From positions 1 to 30,569 of the forward strand of contig JAHJXD010000016.1 in NCBI GenBank assembly GCA_018827685.1: 30,569 nucleotides of DNA, in the 5' to 3' direction. A model generated the notes under the pieces. That model worked only from the letters and a program-made list of their open reading frames with translations, searched no databases and had not been told where the DNA came from. The position numbers were made by a program, and so were the translations under genes. Below, piece after piece: positions 13,611-20,194 of this stretch. The stretch's first letter is position 1, and every line of letters starts with the position of its first letter. This DNA is from Patescibacteria group bacterium. GTDB taxonomy: Bacteria; Patescibacteriota; Patescibacteriia; Patescibacteriales; GWC2-42-12.

Positions 13611-14618
13611 ATGAAAAATAATAAATTTATAAACAAAATAATTTGTGCCGACACTTTAGAATTACTTCCCAAAATTGAAGATAATTCAATTGATGTTGTT
13701 TTAACTGACCCGCCGTATTTTTTAGATAAATTTGACAATAACTGGGACTACGAAGAAGTATCAAATCAAAATAATCAATATACAATCAAATCACTTCCTG
13801 CCGGAATGAAATTTGACAGAGAACAAGGCAAAAAATTTTATTCTTGGTATTTAAAAATTTCCGAAGAAATTTTTAGAATTTTGAAGCCAGGCGGTTTTTT
13901 CTTTTCATTTTCCAGCCCTAGATTATACCACAGAATGGCTTCTGCGATAGATGACGCTGGTTTTGAAATCAGAGATGCTTTTATGTGGCTTTACACTCAA
14001 AATCAAGCTAAGGCTATGGGAGTTGACCATTTTATTAAAAAAATGAATATAGACGAAAAAACAAAACAAAAAATAAAAGAAAAACTAAATGGCTGGAAAA
14101 CTCCGCAGATTAAATCTTGCTTTGAACCAATTGCCATGGCACAAAAACCCACCGATCAAACCTATCTCAATAATATGCTTAAACATGAAGTTGGAATGTT
14201 CAATACGAATGTAAAAATTGGGGATAATATGTATCCAGCGAATGTTTTTACCGTTGATAGCATTAATGAATTAATAGATAAAACATTTCTTTTGCCCAAA
14301 CCAACAAAAAAAGAAAAAGGCGAATATAATGATCATAAAACAGTCAAGCCGTTGGCAATATGCGAGTATCTAATTAAACTCTCTGCTTTTTCAAAAAATG
14401 CAATTGTGCTTGATCCTTTTATAGGTAGTGGCACAACTGCCGTTGCCGCTAAAAAACTAGGGAAAAATTATATTGGCATTGATGCAAACGAAAAGTATGT
14501 AAAAATTTCCGAAAAAAGATTGAAGGAATTAGATGAAAAACCAGATTTATTTAGAAACACGGAAATTGTAGTAAAACAAGAAAAAAGAAGTTTGCAAGCA
14601 CAACTACAAATAGCATAA
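13611..14618 (+). CDS. DNA methyltransferase, beta class (N6-adenine or N4-cytosine)
   Basis: The 335-residue enzyme has the catalytic motif DPPY (33-36, in VVLTDPPYFLDKFD) near the N-terminus. The SAM-binding motif DPFIGSGTTAVAA (268-280) lies near the C-terminus, followed by NYIGIDANEKYVKISEKRL. This order (motif IV before motif I) defines the beta class, whose members methylate adenine N6 or cytosine N4. The target-recognition region lies between (about 120-250). It should protect the host against the endonuclease encoded immediately upstream. The protein ends with a short Lys/Gln tail after the last conserved helix. Cognate pairing is inferred from the 3-nt spacing. Confidence 0.9.
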   Translation: MKNNKFINKIICADTLELLPKIEDNSIDVVLTDPPYFLDKFDNNWDYEEVSNQNNQYTIKSLPAGMKFDREQGKKFYSWYLKISEEIFRILKPGGFFFSFSSPRLYHRMASAIDDAGFEIRDAFMWLYTQNQAKAMGVDHFIKKMNIDEKTKQKIKEKLNGWKTPQIKSCFEPIAMAQKPTDQTYLNNMLKHEVGMFNTNVKIGDNMYPANVFTVDSINELIDKTFLLPKPTKKEKGEYNDHKTVKPLAICEYLIKLSAFSKNAIVLDPFIGSGTTAVAAKKLGKNYIGIDANEKYVKISEKRLKELDEKPDLFRNTEIVVKQEKRSLQAQLQIA

Positions 14619-14686
14619 ATGACGTATCACTACCTGCCAAACCCAACCCCTCTTGCCCCTCGCCAAAACAGAAAAAATTAAATTTC

Positions 14687-14739
14687 GGTGTCATTTTAGA
14701 TGATGTATCAATGAGCCTCTTGGTGTCATTTTAGATGAT
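14687..14739 (+). repeat. Two 18-bp direct repeats downstream of the methyltransferase
   Basis: GGTGTCATTTTAGATGAT occurs at 14687-14704 and exactly again at 14722-14739, a period of 35 bp with 17 bp between. Two copies with this spacing are too few and too close for CRISPR. Short direct repeats near an end are seen in some insertion sequences, so this could be a solo IS end. No transposase gene is present. Confidence 0.55.
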
Positions 14740-14772
14740 TTGATGCGAGCCATATGTTAAAATAAAATTTTG

Positions 14773-14781
14773 TGCTATAAT
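14773..14781 (+). promoter_or_regulatory. Extended -10 promoter abutting element A
   Basis: TGCTATAAT is a perfect extended -10. Its last T is the first base of the element-A left repeat, so transcripts would start inside the element and run towards the membrane-protein gene at 15002. There is no good -35. Confidence 0.5.
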
Positions 14782-14945
14782 GGGACTGTGACCCAATGCC
14801 ATATTCGGCATAAATTTCCAAATTTCGGTAAATTTTTATCTAAAATTTTTTCGCTAATATATCCATATTCCCTCAAAAATTTTTTAAAAAATTTCCTCGA
14901 AATTATGAAAATTTATAGCTGAAAGAGCATTCGGCGACAGTCCCA
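14781..14945. mobile_element. Full-length MITE-like element A (165 bp)
   Basis: The left end TGGGACTGTGACCCAATGC (14781-14799) and the right end GCATTCGGCGACAGTCCCA (14927-14945) are inverted repeats matching at 16 of 19 positions. TAA flanks both sides (14778-14780 and 14946-14948), a possible 3-bp target duplication. The interior is extremely AT-rich with no ORF. Fragments of the same element occur at about 230, 3222, 4087, 5606, 7152, 11919, 18865 and 21836, making it the reference copy in this window. Confidence 0.8.
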
Positions 14946-15001
14946 TAATAGAAATAGACGCGACAATCATTTAATTTTTTAAAAAAATAAAATAAAAATT
15001 T

Positions 15002-15988
15002 ATGTTATTTTATCGAACTATTTTAAAACAAGCTTGGGAATTAACTTGGCGCAATAAATATCTCTGGTGGTTTGGCATTTTCGCCGCACTAGTCGGTAAT
15101 GGCGGCGAATTTGAAATTTTATTTAATAACGCGGGCGCGAATCCAGGTCAGGCTTTATTTCCAGCTTGGCAAAGAATTGCTTCAACAGGAGTGTTTAGCG
15201 GTCACACCATAGCCAATATTAGAAATTTATTAAAGCAAGATATTTTAAACATGATTTTTGTTTTAGTTGTTTGTTTGACCATTTTAGCTATTTGTCTGTT
15301 TTTAATTTGGCTGATTATAGTTTCGCAGGCGGCCATAGTTAATAATTCGGCCGCGATTATTAAGCAGAAAAAACCTACCATTAGGGATGGTTTGGATTCC
15401 GGGATTTTAAATTTTTGGCCAGTACTAACTTTAAATATTATAATTAAAGCCATGATTTACATATTATTAGTGGCGGTTAGCCTGCCGGTGATTTTTTTCC
15501 AAGGAAGTTTTAACGCCAACCTTTTTTATATTATTGCTTTGGTCATTGCAGTGCCGGTGGCTATAATTTTATCTTTTATCATGAAATACGCAGTGGCCTA
15601 TGTGGTTATTAATAAAAGCAAAGTTATGTCGGCGATTAAACAAAGTTGCCAGCTTTTTAAGAAAAATTGGCTTATAAGTTTTGAGATGGCGATTATTCTA
15701 TTTTTTATAAACCTGCTGGTTGGCATGGTTATAGTCTTGGCGATTTTAGTTTTGGCTGTGCCATTTTTATTTTTTGGTTTAATATTTTATTATTTTTTTT
15801 CTTTAGTTGGTTTTTGGTTAATTGTTATTTTGGCTGTTGCCAGTTTTTTATTCATTGTTGTTTCGGTTGGAGCGGCTTTAGCGGTTTTTCAGATTTCTTC
15901 TTGGACTGGACTATTTCTTGAATTGCAAAACAATAAAGGGGCGAGCAAATTGGTTAGATTGGTAAATAGCATTGTTAAGGTTGGTTAA
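15002..15988 (+). CDS. Polytopic membrane protein of unknown function
   Basis: The 328-residue protein is strongly hydrophobic. Candidate membrane segments lie at about 20-36, 82-110, 138-166, 174-203 and two or three between 223 and 297. The start MLFYRTILKQAWELTWRNKYLWWFG has the amphipathic helix plus Trp-rich first helix seen in the glycerophosphodiester-phosphodiesterase membrane-domain-like and related families of uncharacterised integral proteins common in CPR and Firmicutes. No enzyme motif is seen. A long leader with element A and an extended -10 precedes it. The family link is a weak impression; the membrane character is clear. Confidence 0.8.
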   Translation: MLFYRTILKQAWELTWRNKYLWWFGIFAALVGNGGEFEILFNNAGANPGQALFPAWQRIASTGVFSGHTIANIRNLLKQDILNMIFVLVVCLTILAICLFLIWLIIVSQAAIVNNSAAIIKQKKPTIRDGLDSGILNFWPVLTLNIIIKAMIYILLVAVSLPVIFFQGSFNANLFYIIALVIAVPVAIILSFIMKYAVAYVVINKSKVMSAIKQSCQLFKKNWLISFEMAIILFFINLLVGMVIVLAILVLAVPFLFFGLIFYYFFSLVGFWLIVILAVASFLFIVVSVGAALAVFQISSWTGLFLELQNNKGASKLVRLVNSIVKVG

Positions 15989-16005
15989 AATAAAGTTGTA
16001 CGTCA

Positions 16006-16489
16006 TAATAAAAAGCCTTTTAATTTATTTTTTATAATTTCGGCAATTTATTTTGCCATACTAACAAAAAATTATGAACATGGATAAATATGTATACCCA
16101 TACGAAAACAAGCCAAACAAAGATCAACTCGCAGAACAACGCAATAAATACATTGACCAAGCAGTCGATGGCATTCTTAAACATTTTAAGTATAGCTCTG
16201 ATTTATATCATGAGCTTAAATTAAAAAAATATAGCGATGAAGAGCTGAAAGATTTTTTTTACAAATTTCGTCATCAACCATCTTAATTGTAAGCATGATG
16301 TTGATAAAAATTCATCGAAGCAAAAGAAAGATGAGATTGCTCAAGAATATCCACATATATTAATATACAGTAAAATTGATAGGCTCGTCGATCGTTTTAA
16401 AAGCATATTGAAAGCAGAAAAAGAATACGACGGAGAATAAATTGCCGAAATTTTTTTCATAAGGAGATAAATTAAAAGGCTTTTTATTA
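16006..16489. mobile_element. TIR-bounded 484-bp cassette with a small gene
   Basis: The left end (16006-16050) and right end (16438-16489) are inverted repeats. The outer 23 bases (starting TAATAAAAAGCCTTTTAAT) are identical, then comes a short variable stretch with a 7-nt length difference, then 15 identical bases (AATTTCGGCAATTTA). The region enclosed is almost exactly one small gene, whose restored stop codon (16438-16440) is the first codon of the right repeat. There is no transposase and no clear target duplication. The ends are unrelated to elements A, B and C. Confidence 0.7.
16074..16440 (+). pseudogene. Small cassette gene with a frameshift in a run of eight T
   Basis: From ATG 16074 the frame encodes 70 residues and stops at 16286. 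It contains a run of eight T (16253-16260). Removing one T joins the first 63 residues (to ELKDFF) to a second open frame, TNFVINHLNCKHDVDKNSSK onward, which stays coding-like to KEYDGE and the TAA at 16438-16440. The restored product would be about 121 residues, soluble, Lys/Glu/Asp/Tyr-rich. I do not recognise it. The break could be a true mutation, a sequencing error, or slippage on the T-run yielding both forms. Confidence 0.6.
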
Positions 16490-16510
16490 CTCAAGCCACG
16501 CTGCGCTCTC

Positions 16511-16605
16511 GTTCCGCCTCTTTTTATAATATTACATTAAGGAAGGCGGAACTTCGGGATGCCTAACAAAGAATAAAAGGAAAATGCCTCGGCTCGGCAT
16601 TTTCC
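16511..16605. other. Two hairpins between the cassette and the ruvA promoter
   Basis: GTTCCGCCT (16511-16519) pairs with AGGCGGAAC (16544-16552). Separately, GGAAAATGCC (16579-16588) pairs perfectly with GGCATTTTCC (16596-16605) over a 7-nt loop. Neither is followed by a T-run on the plus strand. The surroundings are GC-richer than typical here and non-coding; they may be repeat remnants. Confidence 0.5.
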
Positions 16606-16627
16606 CAAATCCCACGCCTTAGTTCTG

Positions 16628-16636
16628 TGATATAAT
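16628..16636 (+). promoter_or_regulatory. Extended -10 promoter of a short transcription unit
   Basis: TGATATAAT is an extended -10 with a perfect TATAAT (16631-16636). No clear -35 is present. Transcription would start near 16643 and meet a strong terminator at 16738-16768. Confidence 0.55.
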
Positions 16637-16642
16637 AGAGCC

Positions 16643-16768
16643 AGTGCCATTTAACAAGTTTTGAGGGTAGAATAAGTTTTACGCTTTTAGTTGGCGCGGG
16701 ACTTCTTTTATTCTTAAACGTTATTAAAAATAATATAAAAAGAACATAACGGTTTGTTATGTTCTTTT
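16643..16768 (+). ncRNA. Candidate small structured RNA upstream of ruvA
   Basis: Between an extended -10 and a perfect terminator lies a segment of about 95 nt with no ORF and a long imperfect hairpin. AGAATAAGTTTTACGC (from about 16669) pairs with GCGCGGGACTT (16694-16704) and TTATTCT (about 16708-16714), allowing G-U pairs and small bulges. I cannot match it to 6S, SRP, tmRNA or RNase P RNA. It could instead be an attenuated leader of ruvA. Confidence 0.45.
16738..16768 (+). terminator. Strong intrinsic terminator upstream of ruvA
   Basis: AAAAGAACATAAC (16738-16750) pairs perfectly over 13 bp with GTTATGTTCTTTT (16756-16768) around a GGTTT loop. The T-run at the 3' side and A-run at the 5' side allow it to work in both directions. 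Confidence 0.75.
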
Positions 16769-16853
16769 GGTAAAACGGATTATTTTAATATTTATAAGTG
16801 TGAAAATTTTAATTGCATTTTTGTCTAGTATATGTAAAAATAAAAGAAATATT

Positions 16854-17429
16854 ATGATCTCATATTTAAAAGGAAAAATTAAGCACAAAGGTAATGGTTT
16901 TGTGATACTGGAGGTAAATAATATCGGTTATCAGATTTTTATTTCGCCTTTGCTTTATACTGATTTAAGCCTTAATCAAGAGATTGAATTTTTTACCTAT
17001 CAACAGGTGCGAGAAGACGCTTTGAATTTATACGGTTTTAAAAGTTCGACAGAACTGGAACTGTTTGAATTATTGCTTTCCATTTCAGGAATTGGTCCAA
17101 GATCGGCTTTAGCAGTTATGTCTATCGCTACTGTGTCTGACATTAAAGATTCAATTTCCAGGGGCGATTCAGCGCTGCTCACTAAAGTTTCCGGCATCGG
17201 CCGTAAAACCGCAGAAAGAGTAGTTTTGGAGTTAAGAGAAAAAATTGGTAAATTGGCAGTTGGTAATGACAAAATTGGCAGAAGCCAATTAGGCTCAAGC
17301 GATGAGATAGACGCTTTAATGGCTTTAGGCTATTCGTTCTCGCAAGCGCGCGAGGCTTTAAATAATGTTGACGCGGAAATAAAAGATAGCGGAGAAAGAA
17401 TCAGACAGGCGTTGAAAAAATTGGGATAG
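16854..17429 (+). CDS. ruvA: Holliday junction branch migration protein RuvA
   Basis: RuvA tetramers clamp four-way junctions and load the RuvB motor. The 191-residue protein begins MISYLKGKI, the canonical RuvA start. The in-frame extension to 16767 runs back into the terminator and is rejected. The OB-fold domain (1-63) includes NNIGYQIFISPL. Two helix-hairpin-helix motifs follow, ISGIGPRSALAVMS (77-90) and VSGIGRKTAERVV (112-124). The C-terminal RuvB-binding domain (about 148-191) has the typical DEIDALMALGYSFSQAREAL. RuvB and RuvC are not next to it. Confidence 0.96.
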   Translation: MISYLKGKIKHKGNGFVILEVNNIGYQIFISPLLYTDLSLNQEIEFFTYQQVREDALNLYGFKSSTELELFELLLSISGIGPRSALAVMSIATVSDIKDSISRGDSALLTKVSGIGRKTAERVVLELREKIGKLAVGNDKIGRSQLGSSDEIDALMALGYSFSQAREALNNVDAEIKDSGERIRQALKKLG

Positions 17430-17511
17430 TAAGGAGAAGGGTCTTATTAGATAGACAAGTTCTATACTGCGTTTTATTGACTTTTTTAGTGCGTTTTGGT
17501 AAATTGACAAT

Positions 17512-18111
17512 ATGGTCAAATTAGTGAATCAAACAATTTTTGCGGCTAAGATAAAGGATAAAAAGCTCTATATATTTAACTCAAACAATATTTGCTCACT
17601 TTTTGGCGTGTCTGCCATTGCCGCATCCGCCCTGCTCCATAGATATAAAAAACAAGGGTTTATTTTACAACTTAAGCGCGGATCTTATGTTTTTCCGGAT
17701 GTTTTGCCTCCGGATGTTTATATTGCTAACAAACTTTACAGTCCGTCCTATATTTCTCTTGAATTTGCCTTGTCTTATCATGGCGTGATCCCCGAAACGG
17801 TTTATGAGATTACTTCAGTCACCACGAAAGCTACTCGCCGCTTTGAAACATTAGGAAAAATTTTTTCTTACCGTACGATAAAAAAGGCCGCTTATACCGG
17901 TTATGGCGCCGAGAAGCAGGCAGGGTTAAGTTTTTATATCGCTGATGCAGAGAAAGCGTTTGTGGATACGAATTATTTACGGCTGATGAATAAGCAGAAG
18001 CCGATCTCTCGCTTTAATAAAGAAAAAATCGATTCTAAAAAAGCCTTACGCTACGCAGAATTATTTAGCAATAATAAACTTCTAAGTATTATAAAAACTA
18101 CATTACCATGA
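17512..18111 (+). CDS. AbiEi-like antitoxin / transcriptional regulator
   Basis: The 199-residue protein has an N-terminal winged helix (about 20-62) ending in the family-typical LKRGSYVFPD. The body with PSYISLEFALSYHGVIPETVYEITSVT (79-105) and FYIADAEKAFVDTNYL is characteristic of AbiEi-type antitoxins. In type IV AbiE systems AbiEi represses the operon through inverted repeats in its promoter and counteracts AbiEii. The stop overlaps the toxin start by 4 nt (ATGA at 18108), indicating translational coupling. The pair is visibly richer in G+C than its neighbours, which suggests later acquisition. I saw no clear operator in the 82 bp upstream. A chromosomal regulator without toxin-linked function is less likely given the partner. 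Confidence 0.85.
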   Translation: MVKLVNQTIFAAKIKDKKLYIFNSNNICSLFGVSAIAASALLHRYKKQGFILQLKRGSYVFPDVLPPDVYIANKLYSPSYISLEFALSYHGVIPETVYEITSVTTKATRRFETLGKIFSYRTIKKAAYTGYGAEKQAGLSFYIADAEKAFVDTNYLRLMNKQKPISRFNKEKIDSKKALRYAELFSNNKLLSIIKTTLP

Positions 18112-18869
18112 TTACCAACGAGGCACTTGAAAAATTGTCACGGCAATATCAAACTGGCGTGTTTCCTAACATCATCCGCGAGTATTTTCAGCATATTTTT
18201 TTGGGAGAACTTTATAAATTGTCGCCGGCGAAACAACTGCTTTTTAAGGGTGGCACCGCGCTTCGCATCATCTATAATAGTCCGAGATTTTCTGAAGACT
18301 TAGATTTTTCGTTATTCGGAGTTTCACCGCCTCAAATTAAATTTTTCGTGGAAGAATTATTTGTGATGGTTCTGGTGGAGATGGAACGAATCGGAATTAA
18401 GGTTGAAATAGGCGCAAAATCAGATGTGACAACCGGAGGATATTTCGGCGTGGCTACTTTTAAAATGTTTGAGTATCAGCCGGTAGGCGTTACAATTAAT
18501 GTATCGTCGCGCAATGGTCGGAGTGTTGCCGGCGAAGTGGACAGCGTTGCCAACAATTTTGTGCCCACCTATACGACTATCCATCTTCCGCAAAAAGAGC
18601 TGGTGGAGGAAAAGATTTTTGGCGCGCTTCGCGAGCGCAAGAAGCCACGCGATTTTTATGATTTATATTTTATTATGCGCAAGGGCATGCTTTCGCCGGA
18701 TCAAAAAATACAGCTTGCTAAAGTCAAGGATGAGATTGTCGCGGATGCGAAAAAGATAGATTTTCGCGGCGAACTCGGCGCTTTTTTGCCGGCTGACCAG
18801 CAAGCAATTATTCGCGATTTTCCAGCTATGCTTGAGCGTGAGCTTAATCGCCAGCTAAGCGGAGTATGA
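18108..18869 (+). CDS. AbiEii/AbiGii-family nucleotidyltransferase toxin
   Basis: AbiEii toxins are DNA-polymerase-beta-like nucleotidyltransferases; described members arrest growth, some by adding nucleotides to tRNA. Here the core motif is FKGGTALRIIYNSPRFSEDLDFSLF, with GGT at 48-50 and the metal-binding D64-x-D66. It is followed by the conserved EEKIFGALRERKKPRDFYDLYFIMR (about 166-190). The length of 253 is usual. It is encoded directly after, and overlapping, the AbiEi-like gene, forming a candidate type IV toxin-antitoxin/abortive-infection pair. The last codon and TGA stop (18867-18869) coincide with the edge of an element-A fragment, so the original C-terminus may have differed slightly. 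Confidence 0.88.
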   Translation: MITNEALEKLSRQYQTGVFPNIIREYFQHIFLGELYKLSPAKQLLFKGGTALRIIYNSPRFSEDLDFSLFGVSPPQIKFFVEELFVMVLVEMERIGIKVEIGAKSDVTTGGYFGVATFKMFEYQPVGVTINVSSRNGRSVAGEVDSVANNFVPTYTTIHLPQKELVEEKIFGALRERKKPRDFYDLYFIMRKGMLSPDQKIQLAKVKDEIVADAKKIDFRGELGAFLPADQQAIIRDFPAMLERELNRQLSGV

Positions 18870-18907
18870 AAATTTCTATCCGAAAGAGCATGCGGCCACA
18901 GTCCCAT
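18865..18907. repeat. Element-A right-end fragment at the abiEii stop
   Basis: TATGAAAATTT, then CGAAAGAGCATGCGGCCACAG and TCCCAT, match the last 45 bases of element A (14904-14946) with few changes. The left part is missing. The TGA stop of the toxin gene lies in the first bases of the match. Confidence 0.65.
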
Positions 18908-18930
18908 CAAAATACCTTGCCATTGCGAGG

Positions 18931-19018
18931 TAATTAGTTAGCGGAAACTTGGCTTAAAGTATGAATTTTATAAATCACCAAAATTGTGGACAAATAATTT
19001 TTACACAGAAACTAATTA
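18931..19018 (-). repeat. Deleted, inverted copy of element B upstream of the FemABX-like gene
   Basis: Read on the minus strand, 19018 to 18931 reproduces element B from its left end (TAATTAGTTTCTGTGTAAAA) through AAGCCAAGTTTCCGCT. It then jumps directly to the terminal AACTAATTA, lacking the CGCTGA tandem units and part of the second inverted repeat. It ends 5 bp before the next start codon. Confidence 0.8.
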
Positions 19019-19023
19019 CATAA

Positions 19024-20001
19024 ATGCAAATAATTGATATAACAGACAAAAAACAGTTAAATGATTTTGTGGGCGGACAGGAGCACGCCCAGTTTTTGCA
19101 ATCGTGGCAGTGGGGAGAATTTCAAAAAGATGTAAGCGGGTTTGTTCGGCGCATCGGCGTTGAAGACAGAGGGCAACTAGTAGCGTCGGCTAAGCTGGTA
19201 AAAAAGCAATTACCAATGGGCCGAAGTTATTTTTATTGCGGGCGCGGGCCGATTATAGGCGATATGAAGAAGATGGGAGTAATCACGAATGAATTATTTA
19301 ATACCATTAAGGAATTGGCAGAGGAACAAGGCGTGATGTTTTTAAGATTTGAGCCGGTTTATGAATTTAAAATTTCCGATTTTTCATTTCCAATTTCCCA
19401 AACCATTGATGTCCAGCCGAGCCAAACGTTGATTTTAGATTTAACAAAATCTGAAAATGAAATTTTGCAAGCCATGCATCAAAAAACTCGCTACAATATT
19501 CGTTTAGCCGAAAAAAGAGGTGTAAAAATTGTGGAGGCTGGAGCTGATCGTTTTGAAGAATTTTGGCAACTGCTAACTTCTACAGGTGATCGAGATAATT
19601 TTAATCTGCATGGTCGCAGCTATTATCAGGCTATGTTAAAAACGGATAGCAGTTTTGTAAAATTATTGTTTGCCCAATATCAGGGCAAGTCGTTGGTTGG
19701 CAATTTAGTAATTTTTTTCGGCGACACTGCCACTTATATCCATGGCGGCTCATCAAATGATAACCGCGAAGTTATGGCGCCATACGCCATGCAATGGCAT
19801 AATATCAAGCTGGCCAAACAATTAGGTTATAAATATTATGATTTTCACGGCATTGATAAAACCAAATGGCCAGGAGTGACTCGTTTTAAAACAGGTTTTG
19901 GCGGTCAAGCCATAATTTACCCAGGGACATTTGATTTGGTTTATGATGCCGGATGGTACAACATTTATAAAATGGTCAGAAAAATTAGGAGAACGTTTTA
20001 A
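19024..20001 (+). CDS. FemABX-family peptidyltransferase (peptidoglycan bridge formation)
   Basis: FemABX proteins are tandem GNAT-fold enzymes that add amino acids from aminoacyl-tRNA to the peptidoglycan stem peptide. The 325-residue protein shows the family landmarks: FLQSWQWGEFQKD (24-36), YFYCGRGPIIGD, LDLTKSENEILQAMHQKTRYNIRLAEKRGVKI (about 139-170), and the C-terminal YIHGGSSNDNREVMAPYAMQWHNIKLAKQLGYKYYDFHGID. The following HGIDKTKWPGVTRFKTGFGG is typical of the CPR and Gram-positive FemX-like branch. Which residue it adds is not visible. A Mur ligase follows after 193 bp, so the two probably serve the same wall. An element-B remnant supplies the sequence just before its ATG. Confidence 0.88.
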   Translation: MQIIDITDKKQLNDFVGGQEHAQFLQSWQWGEFQKDVSGFVRRIGVEDRGQLVASAKLVKKQLPMGRSYFYCGRGPIIGDMKKMGVITNELFNTIKELAEEQGVMFLRFEPVYEFKISDFSFPISQTIDVQPSQTLILDLTKSENEILQAMHQKTRYNIRLAEKRGVKIVEAGADRFEEFWQLLTSTGDRDNFNLHGRSYYQAMLKTDSSFVKLLFAQYQGKSLVGNLVIFFGDTATYIHGGSSNDNREVMAPYAMQWHNIKLAKQLGYKYYDFHGIDKTKWPGVTRFKTGFGGQAIIYPGTFDLVYDAGWYNIYKMVRKIRRTF

Positions 20002-20019
20002 AAATTTACATTTTGTAAT

Positions 20020-20180
20020 TAGACCTACTGCATAATAACTTATTACTGCAATTTCCATATTTTGGCTAAATTTTCTAAAAATTTTTTCAGCTTAGCTCAG
20101 GCTAAACCTTAAAAATTGTTTAAAAAATTTATCTCAAAATCTGAAAATTTCGTTACATAATTTATTATGCAGTAGGCCTA
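20020..20180. mobile_element. MITE-like element C (161 bp)
   Basis: TAGACCTACTGCATAATAA (20020-20038) and TTATTATGCAGTAGGCCTA (20162-20180) are inverted repeats with one mismatch over 19 bp. The interior is AT-rich and without an ORF. It shares order and wording with element A's interior: CCATATT-TGGC-TAAATTT near the left and AAAAAATTT-TCTC-AAA near the right. No transposase and no clear target duplication are seen. It fills most of the space between the FemABX-like and Mur ligase genes. Confidence 0.8.
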
Positions 20181-20194
20181 TTGAAAAAATTATT

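Noticed and set aside
14687..14739. CRISPR-like repeat pair
   Set aside because: There are only two 18-bp units with a 17-bp gap and no cas genes.
16767..16853. Extension of RuvA by 29 residues at the N-terminus
   Set aside because: It would start inside the terminator hairpin; RuvA proteins begin at MISYLKG or equivalent.
18867..18869. UGA recoding (as in Gracilibacteria/SR1)
   Set aside because: Reading through this TGA runs into repeat sequence; other genes use TAA/TAG stops and no conserved protein needs UGA as sense.
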